A stretch of 64,000 nt of DNA from Rhyacichthys aspro (GCA_036850595.1 CM072161.1:5229905-5293904); one strand, 5' to 3'; counted from the first letter of the stretch, positions 34,376-46,725 are shown. Numbers and translations: made by a program. Notes: a model not told the origin generated them from the letters alone.

Positions 34376-34790
34376 TGACCATCCCGGACTAAAGGCCTGG
34401 CTGATCAGTACAAGCCCCCCCGCTGGGCTTCCTCACGCAGGGTCTCTCGAGGGCCTGGAACACTCCGCCTCCCTCTGCTGCCGGGGGTCTGCCTCGTCAC
34501 GTTCCAGTCCAAACACACATCCCACACTCGACCGGTACGAGCCATTTACACAAACGAGCGGCCCAGTCGTGCGTCGTATTAACTTCCACTGACAGTCCCT
34601 TCTATTGAAGATGGATGGTGGCGTCGGATTATTCATACGCGGCTCGATATGTGTAAAACCAATGGGTAAACACACACCTGCTGCGAGTGCACATCACTTA
34701 CTTTGCTCTGGTTCGGGTAATGGAATACAAACAAGCACATGTGGCACAGCGGCAGTGCATTCTTGAAAGCATTAACCCTTGGAAGCCAGA
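34376..34790. other. CpG-rich block, candidate conserved non-coding element
   Basis: Dense CpG at 34440-34660 ('cgagcggcccagtcgtgcgt' near 34554). An 80-codon minus-strand frame is composition-driven. Candidate enhancer. Confidence 0.4.
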
Positions 34791-35580
34791 GCAAGCGTTT
34801 GAATTGGTGTAAAATGTGTTTTGTGATGGAGCTCAGTGTGTAATCAGAGAATACACAATGCCGTCTTCAGTAAATAAAGATAGGCAACAGTTTACAGTTT
34901 ACTGAGCCCAGTCTCCCAAATGATTGCATATTGACATTCCAAAAACATGTATTTGTCATATATTTTCTGACATATCTGTGAAGGTTCCCCAGGTTCTAGT
35001 ACACAAAGGTAGTTTTAGAAGTAGGTGTATGGATATGTTTAAAGATGTCTGACATTATCTACCCATTCACTTTTCAAAGTGAAACGAATCCCTTCCCTTC
35101 ACAGACATCTCACAGAGTAGAAATTTCGTATTTCATGCTCACTGCTTCATTTCATTGATTGGTTGTATGTCTATCCCGCTGTGTCCAAAGACAGTTTATT
35201 CTCCATCTGCCTGTGCTGTATCCTGGAAAAGCAAATCCAAAGAGACCAGACTGATGCTTTTTAAAGAACAGAAGAAAAAAGAAATGGCTGATGGCTAACA
35301 AAGTCCACATATCTATCTTCAATAACTTCTCTACAATCAACAATATTACTGATCTTGGTTTGGCAAAGTTACACTCGATTAAGGGTTAGGAAAGCTATGA
35401 AGGTACAAGACAACTTTTATGTCTCATTTAATAGATGTGGAATTTTAGTCTCTAGAGTTTCTTCAAGACTCAACAAAATGTACTTTTGTTTGTGGTGGCA
35501 CGTCTCTTTCTACTTCCTCTTTTATGTCCCACAACTTACCTCAGACTGCCCGAGGAAAAATACTTCCAAAATCTGAAAAG
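34791..35580. other. AT-rich non-coding stretch
   Basis: No feature supported. Confidence 0.5.
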
Positions 35581-35799
35581 TTTGTGACGTGCAGTGCTGT
35601 ACGTACTTGTATTTAATTTGTGTCGTATTTAACAAAAGAAACCACATCAGACTTGTTTTCTTTACTGGCCTCCGCTGTATATTTTCATTTATTAATCGCT
35701 CTCAAAGCTACTTTAAGTCTACAGATCACAGAATTTCTGGGATTTTTTTTAAATCATCACAGCTTTCTTGACTTTTACAACTGCTTTTAAAACTATTTT

Positions 35800-36000
35800 T
35801 CATATCGTTTTATTGACTTATTTACCCATGTCTACCCAAGTTCCCTTCTTCTGCTGCAAACACCTGCTTGTGCTCAAATTATATCTCATCCAGATGTTGG
35901 TGTGATTCCATTGAGTTTTTTTTTTTTCCTATTTTAATATATCATCTGTGTTTTGAAGCACTTTGTAAACGCTGGTTTAACAAGTGCTATATGAATATAC
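35800..36000 (+). repeat. LINE-like 3' tail (GAAGCACTTTGTAA...GTGCTATAT)
   Basis: 'tttgaagcactttgtaaacg' followed by 'caagtgctatatgaatat' resembles the 3' end shared by several fish non-LTR elements (AAGCACTTTGTAA...AAGTGCTATATAAATAAA). Upstream T-rich sequence from about 35600 may belong to it, but it is too diverged to bound. Confidence 0.5.
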
Positions 36001-36525
36001 TACTCATAATATAGCTTCTAAATGCTACCAAGCATAGTTACTACTGATTTCAATCGTATGAATATTGCTAACAGCTTAAAGAAAAATCTCTGAATGTGTC
36101 AAGTTGAAATCTGGCATAAAGGGAGTAGTATCAGTCCCAAAAGATAGAGTAGTCAAATGTTCATGCACTCAGCTTTTCTGAAAATGAAAAAAAAGAACAC
36201 AAGCTTGAAAGAAGTCAGTGAGAAATGCCCAAAAATGAACTTTATATCTGACTATTTTTTGATAGAAAATGGCACGACTATATATTTGAGTGACAAGTCC
36301 GCAGTGAGTTCCAAACTGTTTGACACAACCTAGAGCTTTTATCAAGCGGTCAGCATTTACACTTGATAAACGGCGACGGTGATGAACAAAAATTATTTAT
36401 GTATTCTAAATTTTGGATGAAGTGTCTGAGCCAAGCTGCAGCCTCACGGTTCCACTATCAAGTCTTTTAGATTCTGTATAAAGCTGACAAACTCCACACA
36501 CGAAAGACTCTGTGTTAGCAAACTA
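36001..36525. other. AT-rich non-coding stretch
   Basis: No feature supported. Confidence 0.5.
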
Positions 36526-36990
36526 GATTAATTTTACATGGCCAGTGCAATTATCAGAAACTATTATGCTTTCGGTTCCCTTTCGCATTTATTTTTCTTT
36601 GATAATCACCACAATTATTACCGCATAGGTATACACAAGCAGCCAATAAAGCAAAGTAATTATATGCCGTTAAAGCTTGTCATTATTGTATTTCGATCCT
36701 GCGTGATTAGCATTCGGAGTCCTATTGTTTCATGATTTGCAAATCTTTCACGCTTTTCTGAGCAGCGTGAGAAGTGCATACTCCTCGCTGCACCACTTTG
36801 TGTTGCATGTGTCACAGAACTTGCAGCGCTAAACCAAAAAAGAAAAAAAAAAAAGAAGAAGGAGAAGAAGAAGAAGAAGCAGCAGCAACGAGCGGCTGAG
36901 GGTTGCGTCATGCGTGCTTTTACAAACAGCCCGGAGGAGGAGACGCCAGCCAGTGAACAAAATGCAAAATGACACACAGAGGTAGGTTGA
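36526..36990. other. Candidate conserved non-coding element with GA-rich tract
   Basis: 36640-36780 is rich in homeodomain/POU-like words ('gtaattatatgccgtt', 'gcgtgattagcattcgg', 'catgatttgcaaat'). A purine-only tract at 36838-36880 with AAG triplets then leads into CAGCAGCA. Frames encoding Leu/Phe runs opposite this tract are artefacts of the repeat. Confidence 0.4.
36838..36888 (+). repeat. A-rich / (AAG)n / (CAG)n microsatellite
   Basis: A run of A followed by GAAGAAGG, five AAG-like triplets and three CAG triplets. A compound simple repeat. Confidence 0.8.
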
Positions 36991-38225
36991 AGAGCTTCTA
37001 CACAGAGAAGTCATTTTTTTCGATATTTGATCTAAAATGACCACACGGACATGTTACGGGTCAAAATAAGCAGACGTGTGGAAAACAACGGCAAAAACAA
37101 GCATTTACAATTCAACAAATGAAATGAAAAGTGAACATTTACAGAAGAGTGTTACCTCTCACTGTAGAACAATTCACAATTTGTTATCAAACTGCCGTCT
37201 GGAGAGGGATTTCTGCCAACTTTTGTTTTTGTTTTTTAACACATCTGTTTGATTGTTGTTTCTAAAGCTTTTTAAGCAATGGCAGTTTCACAAGCCATGT
37301 GCTAAAATAAACAGTGCTAAACCAAAGTTCTCCGTTGTTGCCTGATTTGCTCATCACATGATGTGAATCAATGCTGGTAAGATAGGGTTTCACAGTTCAC
37401 GGTTAACAGAGGGACTATGGGTTTCATCCAGAAATGTGGATGTTTCTCTGTTGGAACTATATTGGGTTTCAGGCTGCAAAATAGAGATTATTTGAATAGG
37501 CAGGCAATTTTTGAGAAGTGGTGATGGAAAGTGGTGGTCATTTATGTTATTGACAAAAACAACAATGGCAGCCATTTAGGAATAACTTTTCATTGTCTCG
37601 CCGTGTAGCTGAGTAGTTCTAGGAGTGTATACAGCTTTGTATTTCCAAAAAGCACTTGGGGAAATAACCTAAAGAAGAAATGACATCCTCACCATTTTTT
37701 GATTGTTGTAAATCACATGTTTATGGCTACTCATTTGTCTAAGATTTTTAAGAATAAGGCTGTAAAATAATTGGTAAGGGCATGTGATGCAGCTGGCTCC
37801 AGCCCTGAATGGATCTGTCACCGCACATGGCTGCCATTCTGCCATGGGAATGAGACACACAGCACAGGGCACAAAACAGACTGCTGGGAAATAAGTCAAG
37901 CTGTTTGAGTTTTTAGTAAAAAAAAAAAAAAAAATCTTCCAAAATGATTCACTGCTAACATAACATTCAAGGTTATAGTCTGACATCATTTTGCAAAGGG
38001 ATGAAGTACCTGCCTCTCTGTGTGGAGCATGTGCAGGTGAAATGGTGACTCTTAGGTGGCTATAATTTGGCCTATTTGGTCCGGATTTTATGGCTTTCCT
38101 GATTGGTCTGGATCAACTCACCAGATGTAAAAACTACAGACCGCTGGTAACAAACCGGAAACTCTGTTAGTTTACTGCAGTAGTATACAGCTGAACCTAG
38201 AATCTGACACACTAGAATTTTGTGT
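36991..38225. other. AT-rich non-coding stretch
   Basis: Poly(A) of 17 at 37918-37934. A 106-codon minus-strand frame (37669-37989) is poly-Phe-interrupted and unsupported. Nothing else seen. Confidence 0.5.
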
Positions 38226-38229
38226 CCTG

Positions 38230-38665
38230 CTTACCTTCACTCACTTTACATACAGAACATTGCACACTATATTATATATTTGCACACTGGACTGAGACAT
38301 TCAGGCACTGTTTTTAACTTTGCTTAGTATATTCATTGCACTGTAATGTATGTAGTTTACTGTTTATCTTTCTTTCTGCACTATTTCTTGCCCCACTGCA
38401 CTACTGAGTCTATACAGCCCACTGTATATATATTGCATATCCACCTGTATATTATGTTAATCGTTACTGCTATACTGTACATATTGTCCACCTGTAATGC
38501 ACATATCTATCTGTCTATAACACACATTTAATGTATATTCTCTTTATACTAAATATTCTGCACTTGCTGCCTTTTGCACTTCTGGTAAGATGCTAAACTG
38601 CATTTTGTTGCCTTGTACATGTGCATGTGTAATGATAATGAAGTGGAATCTAAACTAATCTAAAA
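38230..38665 (+). mobile_element. Non-LTR retrotransposon 3' tail
   Basis: Word order matches a common fish LINE 3' UTR: 'cattgcacactatattat', 'cactggactgagacattc', repeated 'ttgcact', then 'cttttgcacttctggtaaga', 'tgctaaactgcattttgttg', 'ccttgtacatgtgcatgtg', 'aatgataatgaagtggaatc' and a terminal short repeat 'taaactaatctaaaa'. The ORF is absent. The terminal AATCT-like repeats mark the insertion's 3' end. Confidence 0.7.
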
Positions 38666-39000
38666 ATGTACTCTCTTTTTTATGTTAAGTATTGACAATG
38701 CATCCAAGTTTCAAAATGTCTGCTTCAAATACGATTTATATCTCAAACAGAGACATGACTTTTGTGACATTGTTTACGTGGCAGATGCCGCTCTTCTGGA
38801 CCCAGCAGAGTGGAAACAGAGGTATACCCTTACCAAACCATACTGTAGCCCACAGTTGAAAACGAGGCTCATGATTCTTCCCTCAAGACACAACTCATAA
38901 AAAGCTAAACCTTTTGCCTTTTTTTCTACACTGGACAATCACCAGCAACAACTTCTTTTAAAACCAGACCTATACAGTTCATAATCTACACTTAGATGTG
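38666..39000. other. Non-coding stretch
   Basis: A 72-codon frame (38682-38900) starts right after the LINE tail and resembles no family I know. Nothing else supported. Confidence 0.4.
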
Positions 39001-39720
39001 GATTGGCGTGAAAGCATTTGGATAAAAGTCCAAAAGTTGGCCTTTCTACTGGTGTGGGCTATAATTAACTCTGCCCAGTCACCTTCTCTATCCGTGGCAC
39101 GTGTGAACATAAATAGCAGTAGGTGTGTGATTGGCTATCAGTTATTTACAAGGAGCATGCTTCTAGCCCAATTTATTCATATCTCACCTATCTCCTCAGC
39201 CTCCCACTGATCTCACAGCGCTGCGAGGAGGTGTGGGAGGAAGACACTAGTCGTCCACATTGGTCCTCATCCAATCTACACTCTGCTCTGCTGTTGATGC
39301 GGGCCAATTCTACAGATCTGAGAAAATCCCTCTTGTACTGCACCCACATATTCTGGAAATAAGGCACATTAATAATGCATACAAGAGGTATTATATTTGA
39401 GTTGAGCAAGACTTCTTTGAGTTTTACTTTGCTGCGAGCACTTAGACGACTTGACAGCATCAGAACGTGACTATTTATGAGTAGTGGTGTCATATTTCAT
39501 ATTAAACAGTGACATAAATGAAAAACGAATCAATTAGAGCACATGTTAAATTTCATGGCTAAGTGACTTGCTCAATTGGTATGATGCCTATAACGAGGAC
39601 AATAGAATATGATTTCTTCCTGTAATTAGTCAGCCATGAAAGTTATTAACAGGAATTAAAATCATGTGTCTTTCATGGGTCCTTAAGAAAGAAGTGCGTA
39701 GGTTCCATGGCGCCTGGTAC
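39001..39720. other. Candidate cis-regulatory block
   Basis: 39215-39330 is GC-richer. 39510-39700 is dense in AATT/TAAT words ('cgaatcaattagagcac' near 39525, 'cctgtaattagtcagcc' near 39619). Overlapping frames on both strands are unsupported. Confidence 0.3.
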
Positions 39721-40181
39721 TAAATACGTTTAAAAATAATCACTTAGCATTTCTTCACAGTTTATTTTGACACTTTTTTTTTCTCTAATGATCTATAATA
39801 CCTGCTAATTTAATACGTTTTTGAGACAAATCTCTTTCCTTCCACTGTCTTGTACTAGCTTCGAAAATAACTGAGGGTGCAACTGTGAATAAAGGGGGTG
39901 AGGTGACCAGGGCTATGCTAATTTAAGTACCCCAGTCTGAATCTGTATCTGCTGGACACAATGTTTTGTTAAAATGTTTACTTTTTTATTTACTTCACCC
40001 AGTTATATTCTCATTTTGTAGCTGCATGCTGGTTTTCAGGACAGGCCATGCACACCAGTCTTGATAAGGTATGTGATAATTATATTGTCATTATCCTAAT
40101 GTAAAATAGAGGCTTAACTTTGAAATTTGAAATGAGTGCACAATGGAACCTTTTGCATGACCATGGTTAAGATATTTCATG
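39721..40181. other. AT-rich non-coding stretch
   Basis: No feature supported. Confidence 0.5.
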
Positions 40182-40256
40182 AGCCAAATCCTTTACAGTG
40201 TGTTCTTCTAAATTTCAGTTATATTACTGACCATTAGCATCACTAGCTACAAAGAG
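40182..40256 (+). repeat. Local direct duplicate, copy 1
   Basis: Shares with 40581-40669 the words 'caaatcctttaca/aaa', TGTGT, TAAATTTC and, almost exactly, TTACTGACCATTAGCATCAC followed by T/A-GCT-C/A-CAAAG. Orientation is the same and the copies are about 400 bases apart. Confidence 0.6.
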
Positions 40257-40580
40257 AGAGATAACAGCTTACTTTTTTTTTAACAGTTACTTTTTCATTT
40301 TTTTTTTTAACAAATACGCTTTAATTTCTCCAAGCTATAGTTTTTTTTACTGCAAACAAGGCCTATTGAATAATAATATAGGTGACTTTATGGGTTGAAT
40401 AAGTAGTATGTCTAATGTTGTTGATAGTGAGAATCAGGAATCTGAATTTATGGTACTGAATATACTTGATTTATTGATTTATTTAATTTATTATCTCACA
40501 TCTTTTGCTTTAAATGCTATCCCATTTCAGTGCTGGCATTGATTCTATAAAACCTAAATGACAACTATGACGTTATGAAA
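40257..40580. other. AT-rich spacer
   Basis: T runs near 40273 and 40300; otherwise nothing. Confidence 0.5.
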
Positions 40581-40669
40581 GCCAGTCAAATCCTTTAAAA
40601 TGTGTCCAATTAATTCCTTTTAAATTTCTGTGTCCCATTACTGACCATTAGCATCACTTGCTCCAAAGC
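40581..40669 (+). repeat. Local direct duplicate, copy 2
   Basis: Partner of 40182-40256; the 20-base word TTACTGACCATTAGCATCAC is identical. The intervening sequence is AT- and T-run-rich. It could be a small tandem duplication or two copies of an undescribed repeat. Confidence 0.6.
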
Positions 40670-40839
40670 TACAGCCAACTTCTGTGACTTTATTAGCAAA
40701 ACATTACACATTTTTGCATATGTATAGCCAACTTTACATAACATTCATTTACACCCTGACTCGTTTCATCAGCTTTTTACATCAAAACCATAATACATCT
40801 TAAAATAAACCTGCAATGCTGTAATTTTGTTTGAGAAAT

Positions 40840-41300
40840 GAACGTTCCACGGTGATGTGTCATCTTGTGGCAGTTGTAATTGAGATACAAAGCAGCCAGA
40901 ATTAGACGGTGAGCTTTAAGAGGACATTAATTAAAAGTCACACTTCTTTACTACAAAGTGGCTTATTATAAGTCTTCCCCAAGAGTTTTCTTCAGAGAGA
41001 AATGTGAATGTGATGTTAGCTTTAACTTGAGTAACTCTTAGGTCTGAAATGAGATTGGGATGAACTTTGGAATGGCTGGGACTTTTGCGCAATCACTTAT
41101 TGTTCACTCACTTCATCCTTTAAAGGGATCCCACTGTGGACATGGCATAATTACAACGAAGTGTGGCATTAGGCTTTTGTCTGGAGATCTACGCTGATAG
41201 GAAAAGTTAACTTTAATTAAACTTGATTGTGTGATTAATGTGATGATTGGTGCAGTTTGCAAATTAATTTTTAGAAAGCTACGTCAGACTCAGTAATGTC
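40840..41300. other. Candidate conserved non-coding element
   Basis: Balanced composition with many homeodomain-like words ('gttgtaattgagatac' near 40875, 'gacattaattaaaagtc' near 40923, 'actttaattaaacttgat' near 41210, 'gtgattaatgtgatgatt' near 41232). No open frame. Motif density fits an enhancer. Confidence 0.4.
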
Positions 41301-41399
41301 CTCAAATTGTGTGTGCTGTGTGTAGACAGTGTAGTGCAATAAAAATATATATATTTAAAATAGACCTGGTATGATGGTTAATTATATGGTGTGTTAGCA

Positions 41400-41540
41400 A
41401 TTAATGTGGTAATGAAGACCACACAAACCAAGTCAGGACAAAGACTTTTAGGAAACAAGACCAAGGAATTGGAGGAATCAGGAAACGGTTGTGAAATCTA
41501 AATAGGCTTTAATTAAAAAAAAAAAAAAAAAAAAAAAAGA
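41400..41540 (+). repeat. Degenerate ACCAAG/CAAGACC repeat and poly(A)
   Basis: 'agaccacacaaaccaagtca', then 'ggacaaagac' and 'acaagaccaagga' are the reverse-complement style of the GGTCTTG repeat at 24441. A 24-base poly(A) follows at 41515-41538. Confidence 0.4.
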
Positions 41541-41739
41541 TAGATGTTTTCAGTTAGTAACAACAAAAATGTGGAAAATCGTTAGAAATATATGCTCTAG
41601 ATGAGTAAATAAACTCATGTCACATTTAGAAAAGTTTCAAGCCCGCATACTTTTGTAAAATCTTTGTTTAAAATTGTTTAGTTGAAATCATTCAACTTTC
41701 CAATCTGCAATATCGTACAAAAGACCAAAACTGTGAGGA

Positions 41740-41940
41740 GACTAGGCTTTTTAGTTGTTGCCTCAAACTGTTTTATAAAAATTCATGTTTTAAAATCTCT
41801 ACTCTAAACACATCTTTTCTCATTTAACTCAGTTTGGGATGTTGACTTTCACTGTTCTTTTAGCCTTGTCAGTGTGGCCATGGTGTAAAGCACTTAAAAT
41901 GCAGTATAAATCGACTGGATAAAAGTGAGTCTGAATCCGA
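41740..41940 (+). repeat. Possible LINE-like 3' tail
   Basis: 'gtgtaaagcacttaaaatgc' then 'agtataaatcgactggat' loosely resembles the AAGCACTTT...TATAAAT ends of fish non-LTR elements; the upstream sequence is T-rich. A weak match. Confidence 0.3.
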
Positions 41941-42080
41941 GACAGGGCCAAGACATTTAAAAGACAAAAGCCGAACAATTACTGTGAAAAGATGCTAATT
42001 TTCCAGGACATTTTGAACTTTTTCAACATGCTCTCCCTCAGTCCACTCTTTCTACTGTCGCTAGTGTTGTTACTGGTGGC
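41941..42080. other. Spacer
   Basis: Nothing supported. Confidence 0.4.
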
Positions 42081-43070
42081 CTTCTTGAGCTCTTGTCTTT
42101 GCTAACAGGCCTGACACACAGCTGCGCACCAGCGACGCCTGAGCAACATCGACAAAACCGAGTCACGATTCGCGACAGACAAAGCCATGGATTAATTAGA
42201 GCCGAGATGTGTGGACGAGTTACAGCGGAGAGGTGAGTCGTTTGCTTTTAGCACTATGGGCCCTTTAGCCTCGTATCGGGACTGCAGACACATCAGCACC
42301 TGGCCGGCTAATCGTTGAGCCATTGCTATTGATCAGCCACAGCCATCAGCGGACAAAAAACTGTGAGCATTTCAGGCTATGAGGCAATAAAAAGAGTAGC
42401 GATGGCCCCTTTAATTCGAGTCTGCCCATGCAAAACTCGCCGGCAGCACTGCGCCTATTTCCCCCACTGCTCCCATTTACCTTAGCTTCATGGACACTGC
42501 CTGTGATAATTCTCCCATCATGCCAGCCATTGTTAAGAGCCAAGCGGACTATAGTGCGAGTGAAGCGACGCGGGGCCGTGATGGGAGTGGGGGAACACAA
42601 AGAGACGGAGAGAGAGAGATAAGGCGTTGTTAAACAAAACAGCCTCCAGAGTCTATTAACGAATGGAAACGGAGCCATTGAAGAAGCTAAGTGCGCGGCC
42701 CCCTCTGCGTTTCGTCCTCTACATTCACTCCCTACGTTCACACAAAGTCTAGCGGAGAGATCTCGGAATTTAACAGCGAGATATGTTCAGGTTTCATTCA
42801 CGCAACTTTGGCTTTTCTTTACTCTGAAGAGGATTCATTCAGTCTGGCTCAAACAGTCATCTTTTCAGAACTTCTCATATACAGATTAGGGTTTCGAAAT
42901 ATAGCGTTTGGCAATGGAGGTGTGGGAATTTCTCCATTTAAAGACGCTTTGAGAGGCAGAGACATCAAAGTCATGCATAAAAGAGAACTGTCTGCCTCTC
43001 AAGACTACTCTGTCCTATGTGTTACACAGAGGAAAGGGCAAGATGCTGCTAAATGAAGCTAATGGCCTAT
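42081..43070. other. CpG-rich block, candidate cis-regulatory cluster
   Basis: CpG-dense at 42120-42200 and 42550-42720 ('tgaagcgacgcggggccgtg' near 42560). Overlapping frames of 131 (minus) and 121 (plus) codons show no domains. TAAT words at 42193 and 42308. Candidate enhancer group. Confidence 0.4.
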
Positions 43071-44235
43071 GGGTGAGGTTAACATGCAGATCCCAAGTCG
43101 CACTGCAACCTGGAATTTGTTTTCAAAACTGCACAGACTTTTTTTTTTTACTGCATGGATTTAAGAGCAACACGAAGTAACTTTCCAGAACTGAAGGAGA
43201 CAGATGCGGCAACAAATTCACACGGAAATGTTAATATCTAATAAAATTACAAATACAAAAAGTTGTTGATGTGACATGTTCTGGCAAGATTTGTGTGCTC
43301 ATGAAATGTTGGCCGGCTCCATCGATCACTCAGTAGTAGTAGTGTGCATCTGTCGAACTAGGTGTATTATGTTTTTAAAATTGTGTAGTGCTTCCAATTC
43401 CATGTTAATAAACTACGAAATTGACTTGTGGCTTTTATTGTAATCATTTTCATGTTGTATGTTTTTAGAAGTAAAAATTTACATAAGAATGCTTAGAAGA
43501 AGTGAGTAATTCTAAAGTTGGGTAAGTTTGTAATCATATGTTCCTTAGATATTTATCAAGCATCTATTTAAAATCAAGTCTCTATTTTAAAGAGACTAAA
43601 AACTGTATTTTGTATAATGTGGCTGGATTTGAACTTGCTCATTGACAATAACCAGAAAATGTATCTACCTGATGGACAGTAATATTTACTCATTCATCCA
43701 CTGAAATAGAAACAGGGAGGACACTGAAGAGATGTTTTACAGATTCAAAGAGACAAATTATAAACATATAGATTTACAAGCAGAAATTAGTCATATAGTA
43801 TAGTAATAAATAATAAATAATTAAAACAGTCCAGATTAAATATTTTTCAGTCGTCAGCACAGAACATTATGGACTGTGCTGAAATTGCTTAAAACAACAT
43901 GGTGTTGCTCTTGTCCACTGCAGGACTAGAAGAGACTCTCAGTAAATATCTTATCTGTGTAAATTGTTCTTGATGTGATGGTTTATGGACAATAGAGTTA
44001 CATAGTGGAGTATTTGTCATAATGGGCACACTTTGTCTCTGACAGAGATACCGTCCCATGTCAAGATGCCTTCAAAATGATTTGAGGCTATTAGTATTAG
44101 TAACAATTTACAGACTCCAAATTTTGAGGAACAAACTTTGCTTTAAAATCAACTGGAAGGTTAAGTTTAGATTTTTGCTGGAGAAAACTATTACAAGTGT
44201 GAGGCCAATCAAGATTTGCTTCCAACTTAACACGT
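43071..44235. other. AT-rich non-coding stretch
   Basis: T run near 43140; otherwise AT-rich with no supported feature. Confidence 0.55.
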
Positions 44236-45125
44236 CTTGACTGCTGACTTCTTCTAATCCCCTAATGCTGCTGTGTTGTGTCCTGTCAGCTGATTCTCAA
44301 AAGCACTACTCTGTATACAAGAAGTTTTCAACAATAATTGTCTCCAATCCATTTATTCCCCGCCAGCTGCTGTGTCTGTTGTGTGTATATATGGCATTAA
44401 AGTGGTATTTTTATGATGTTTACACGCAGGGCCTAGCGATTTATCAGGCGTTTCATCCCTCCTCCGTCTCCTTTGAAACAAAGCTCACACACAACACGCC
44501 GTCCGCTTTGTTGATTGCTACTGCGCATTCATTATTCAGCGTAAGCAGAGAACGCACAAAGCAAACGCTATTTAACAAATCCTACGGGGAGTTGTATGTT
44601 TTCAAGACGAGTTGCGGGCCCCTGTAAAGCGTGCACAAGGAGATCAGATATTGAAAGCGTCTGGAATGCTTTCATGTCACTCATAAAATCCTTTGATATC
44701 TGTTGGACTTCCAAGTTAATTTGAGTGAAGAGCCCGGGAATGACACATGCTTTCATTTCGGAGCCGCGGTGCCAAAACACAGATTAGGAAGCGTCCAAAG
44801 CCAGCTGGACAGTGCAGCCGGGAACAACCGTCATGCCATTGTGTGGAGGGCTGTACACGACCGATGCCAAAGTGCTATTCGGCGCTTAGCTTGTGCTTGT
44901 TGTTGCACCTGTTTATGCATTGTATACAGAGCGAGGGTACGTGCCAGAGAGCTAACGCAGAGCCGCTCATGTGCTCTCCCTCAAAGGTGAGGCCTTTGTT
45001 AAAGCGAGCAGGAGCCCCTCGTGAGGAGCAGCTGTTATCTGCAGTGAGCAGGAGGTGCACAGTCAAGTATACTCACCTCAGAGACAGCTGATGCCTCGCA
45101 ACCGCAGTCAACCTGGAGAAACCCA
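44236..45125. other. GC-richer block, candidate cis-regulatory cluster
   Basis: Raised CpG at 44480-44620 and 44740-44960. Plus-strand frames of 120, 95 and 114 codons overlap in different frames, as expected in GC-rich non-coding DNA, and none shows a domain. Words such as 'acaataattgtctccaatc' (44331) add homeodomain-like character. Confidence 0.4.
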
Positions 45126-45555
45126 CAAGAGCAGCTCGTAGGATGGTAGCAATTACAGCTATTACCATGCTCAATTAATAGATAACTGTCAGAGGGAGCA
45201 GCACCGGTTAACTTTTATTAGTCCTGCTTACTCTAGTTGTATTTATTTTCAGGGTAAATGGTTTCCAGTTTTCACTCATGCGTTCTTTTTGTCAAATGTA
45301 ACCCATATGCAGTGTTGGGAGAATACAGATAGTAGGGGATTAAATGTAAGACCAGGAAATAAAAAACAAAAAAAAAAAAAAATCAGACCACACTTAATAG
45401 TTGTCCTTCTCAGTTATTTATTATTATTTAAGTCCGAATTTGATTCCATCAGCTAACATCCTGCAGAGCAACATGTTAACGTAAAGTGTGTAAAGTCTGT
45501 CATCATTTAATAACAGGCAATGTTAACAATGGGTTATTAGTCAAAATTACCCTGG
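45126..45555. other. AT-rich non-coding stretch
   Basis: Poly(A) of 15 at 45368-45382; nothing else supported. Confidence 0.5.
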
Positions 45556-45604
45556 CCAGCCATACCCATTCCATTGCACTTAAAAGAAATCCTCTTATAT
45601 CAGC

Positions 45605-45815
45605 AAAACACGTGTTCTGGATGGACAGAATATCAAACTTTAGTCAAAAAAAGATACTTCCAAGAAGATATCTTTTGGTTTGGGGATTACAAAAAAGAAA
45701 CAGAATCTTTGGTCATGTTTTAAGAAAAGATAGTAAAACAGCAATGAAGGAAACACATTGGAACTGAAGGAAAATGTGGAAAGATGAAGCTGAATGAGCA
45801 GGTATTATGTAAAAT
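45605..45815 (+). mobile_element. LINE reverse-transcriptase C-terminal fragment
   Basis: Within an open frame at 45486-45767 the translation runs FWMDRISN, then a short linker, QKRNRIFGHVLRKD (GHVLRKD at 45711-45731) and ETHWN, followed by a stop. In-frame sequence after the stop reads RKMWKDEAE. The order W-DRISN ... RR--GH-LRK- ... W-P/N ... W-R---EAE is the well-known C-terminal signature of RTE/CR1-like LINE reverse transcriptases. Catalytic domains are missing, so this is a dead fragment. The exact clade is not resolvable. Confidence 0.65.
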
Positions 45816-45940
45816 TGTTACTCCACGTAGCTTGTTGAAATTACTTGATATTTATAACTGTAACATACAAACAGGGTATTAGGATACATGCAGACATCCC
45901 TACTGTGTTTCTATCCCAACAATAATGTGTAATAAATCCC
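45816..45940. other. Spacer
   Basis: Nothing supported. Confidence 0.4.
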
Positions 45941-46430
45941 ATTTGTGCAGGACAATGCAGTGCAACAGCCTGATACGTGCATTCCAAAACTGTCCCCTCA
46001 AGGTGATGTTCAAAAATCACAAAGCTTTGTAAATAGAGCTCCCTTCTCTCAGTCCAAACAGCACTCCTCTTACTTCCTCATTGGGATAGAAAATGGCTCT
46101 GTGTCTGTAATTGTCTCACCTCCAGCCAAGAAAAGCTCGGGCCATCAACGATCTCACACCAGGCGCACGGAGCAAGCCGAGATGTCAGGCTGATCGAGAC
46201 GCTTATTTAATTAATGTCCTAGGCGTGTGGCTCCATGAGCACACCGCTGGCTGACTGCTGTAGACACAGTGGATATTTCCACTGACAGGTCCAGCTGTTG
46301 CCCGTCTCTACCCACGGTGAACACTGCTAATTGTATCATTGAGAAGGACTACCAGGGCCTGTCGTCTTTGCAGAGGTGTCACATTTGTCTCGGCGGTAAA
46401 TGACTCTTAAACAGGCTAAAATGTGAGCTG
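45941..46430. other. GC-richer block, candidate cis-regulatory element
   Basis: CpGs around 46130-46240 with 'cttatttaattaatgtccta' near 46202. The 82-codon frame at 45945-46193 is unrecognised. Candidate non-coding element. Confidence 0.3.
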
Positions 46431-46725
46431 AATTGTAAAATTAACTACCACCAACATGTTTCGACACAAAGGATTTCTTTACTTGTAACTTTTGTCCATT
46501 TTGTTCCATTTCCACTTATCCTCAGGTTTGCATTTATTTTTTAATTTTCCCTGTCACTTAACATGTATCTTTTTGGGGCATTGAGATGTGTCCACAAAAT
46601 ACCTGACTACAAATCAATGCAAATTATCATGTGATCTGACAATTTACAGACTGGGTAGTGTAAGGAGACATTAGGCATAGTTTAAACTAGTTAAAATGTA
46701 GGTCTGCTTAGAAAAAGACAGAATT
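46431..46725. other. AT-rich spacer
   Basis: No feature supported. Confidence 0.45.

Noticed and set aside
38682..38900. 72-codon frame right after the LINE 3' tail
   Set aside because: No similarity recognised to LINE or host proteins, and length is within chance.
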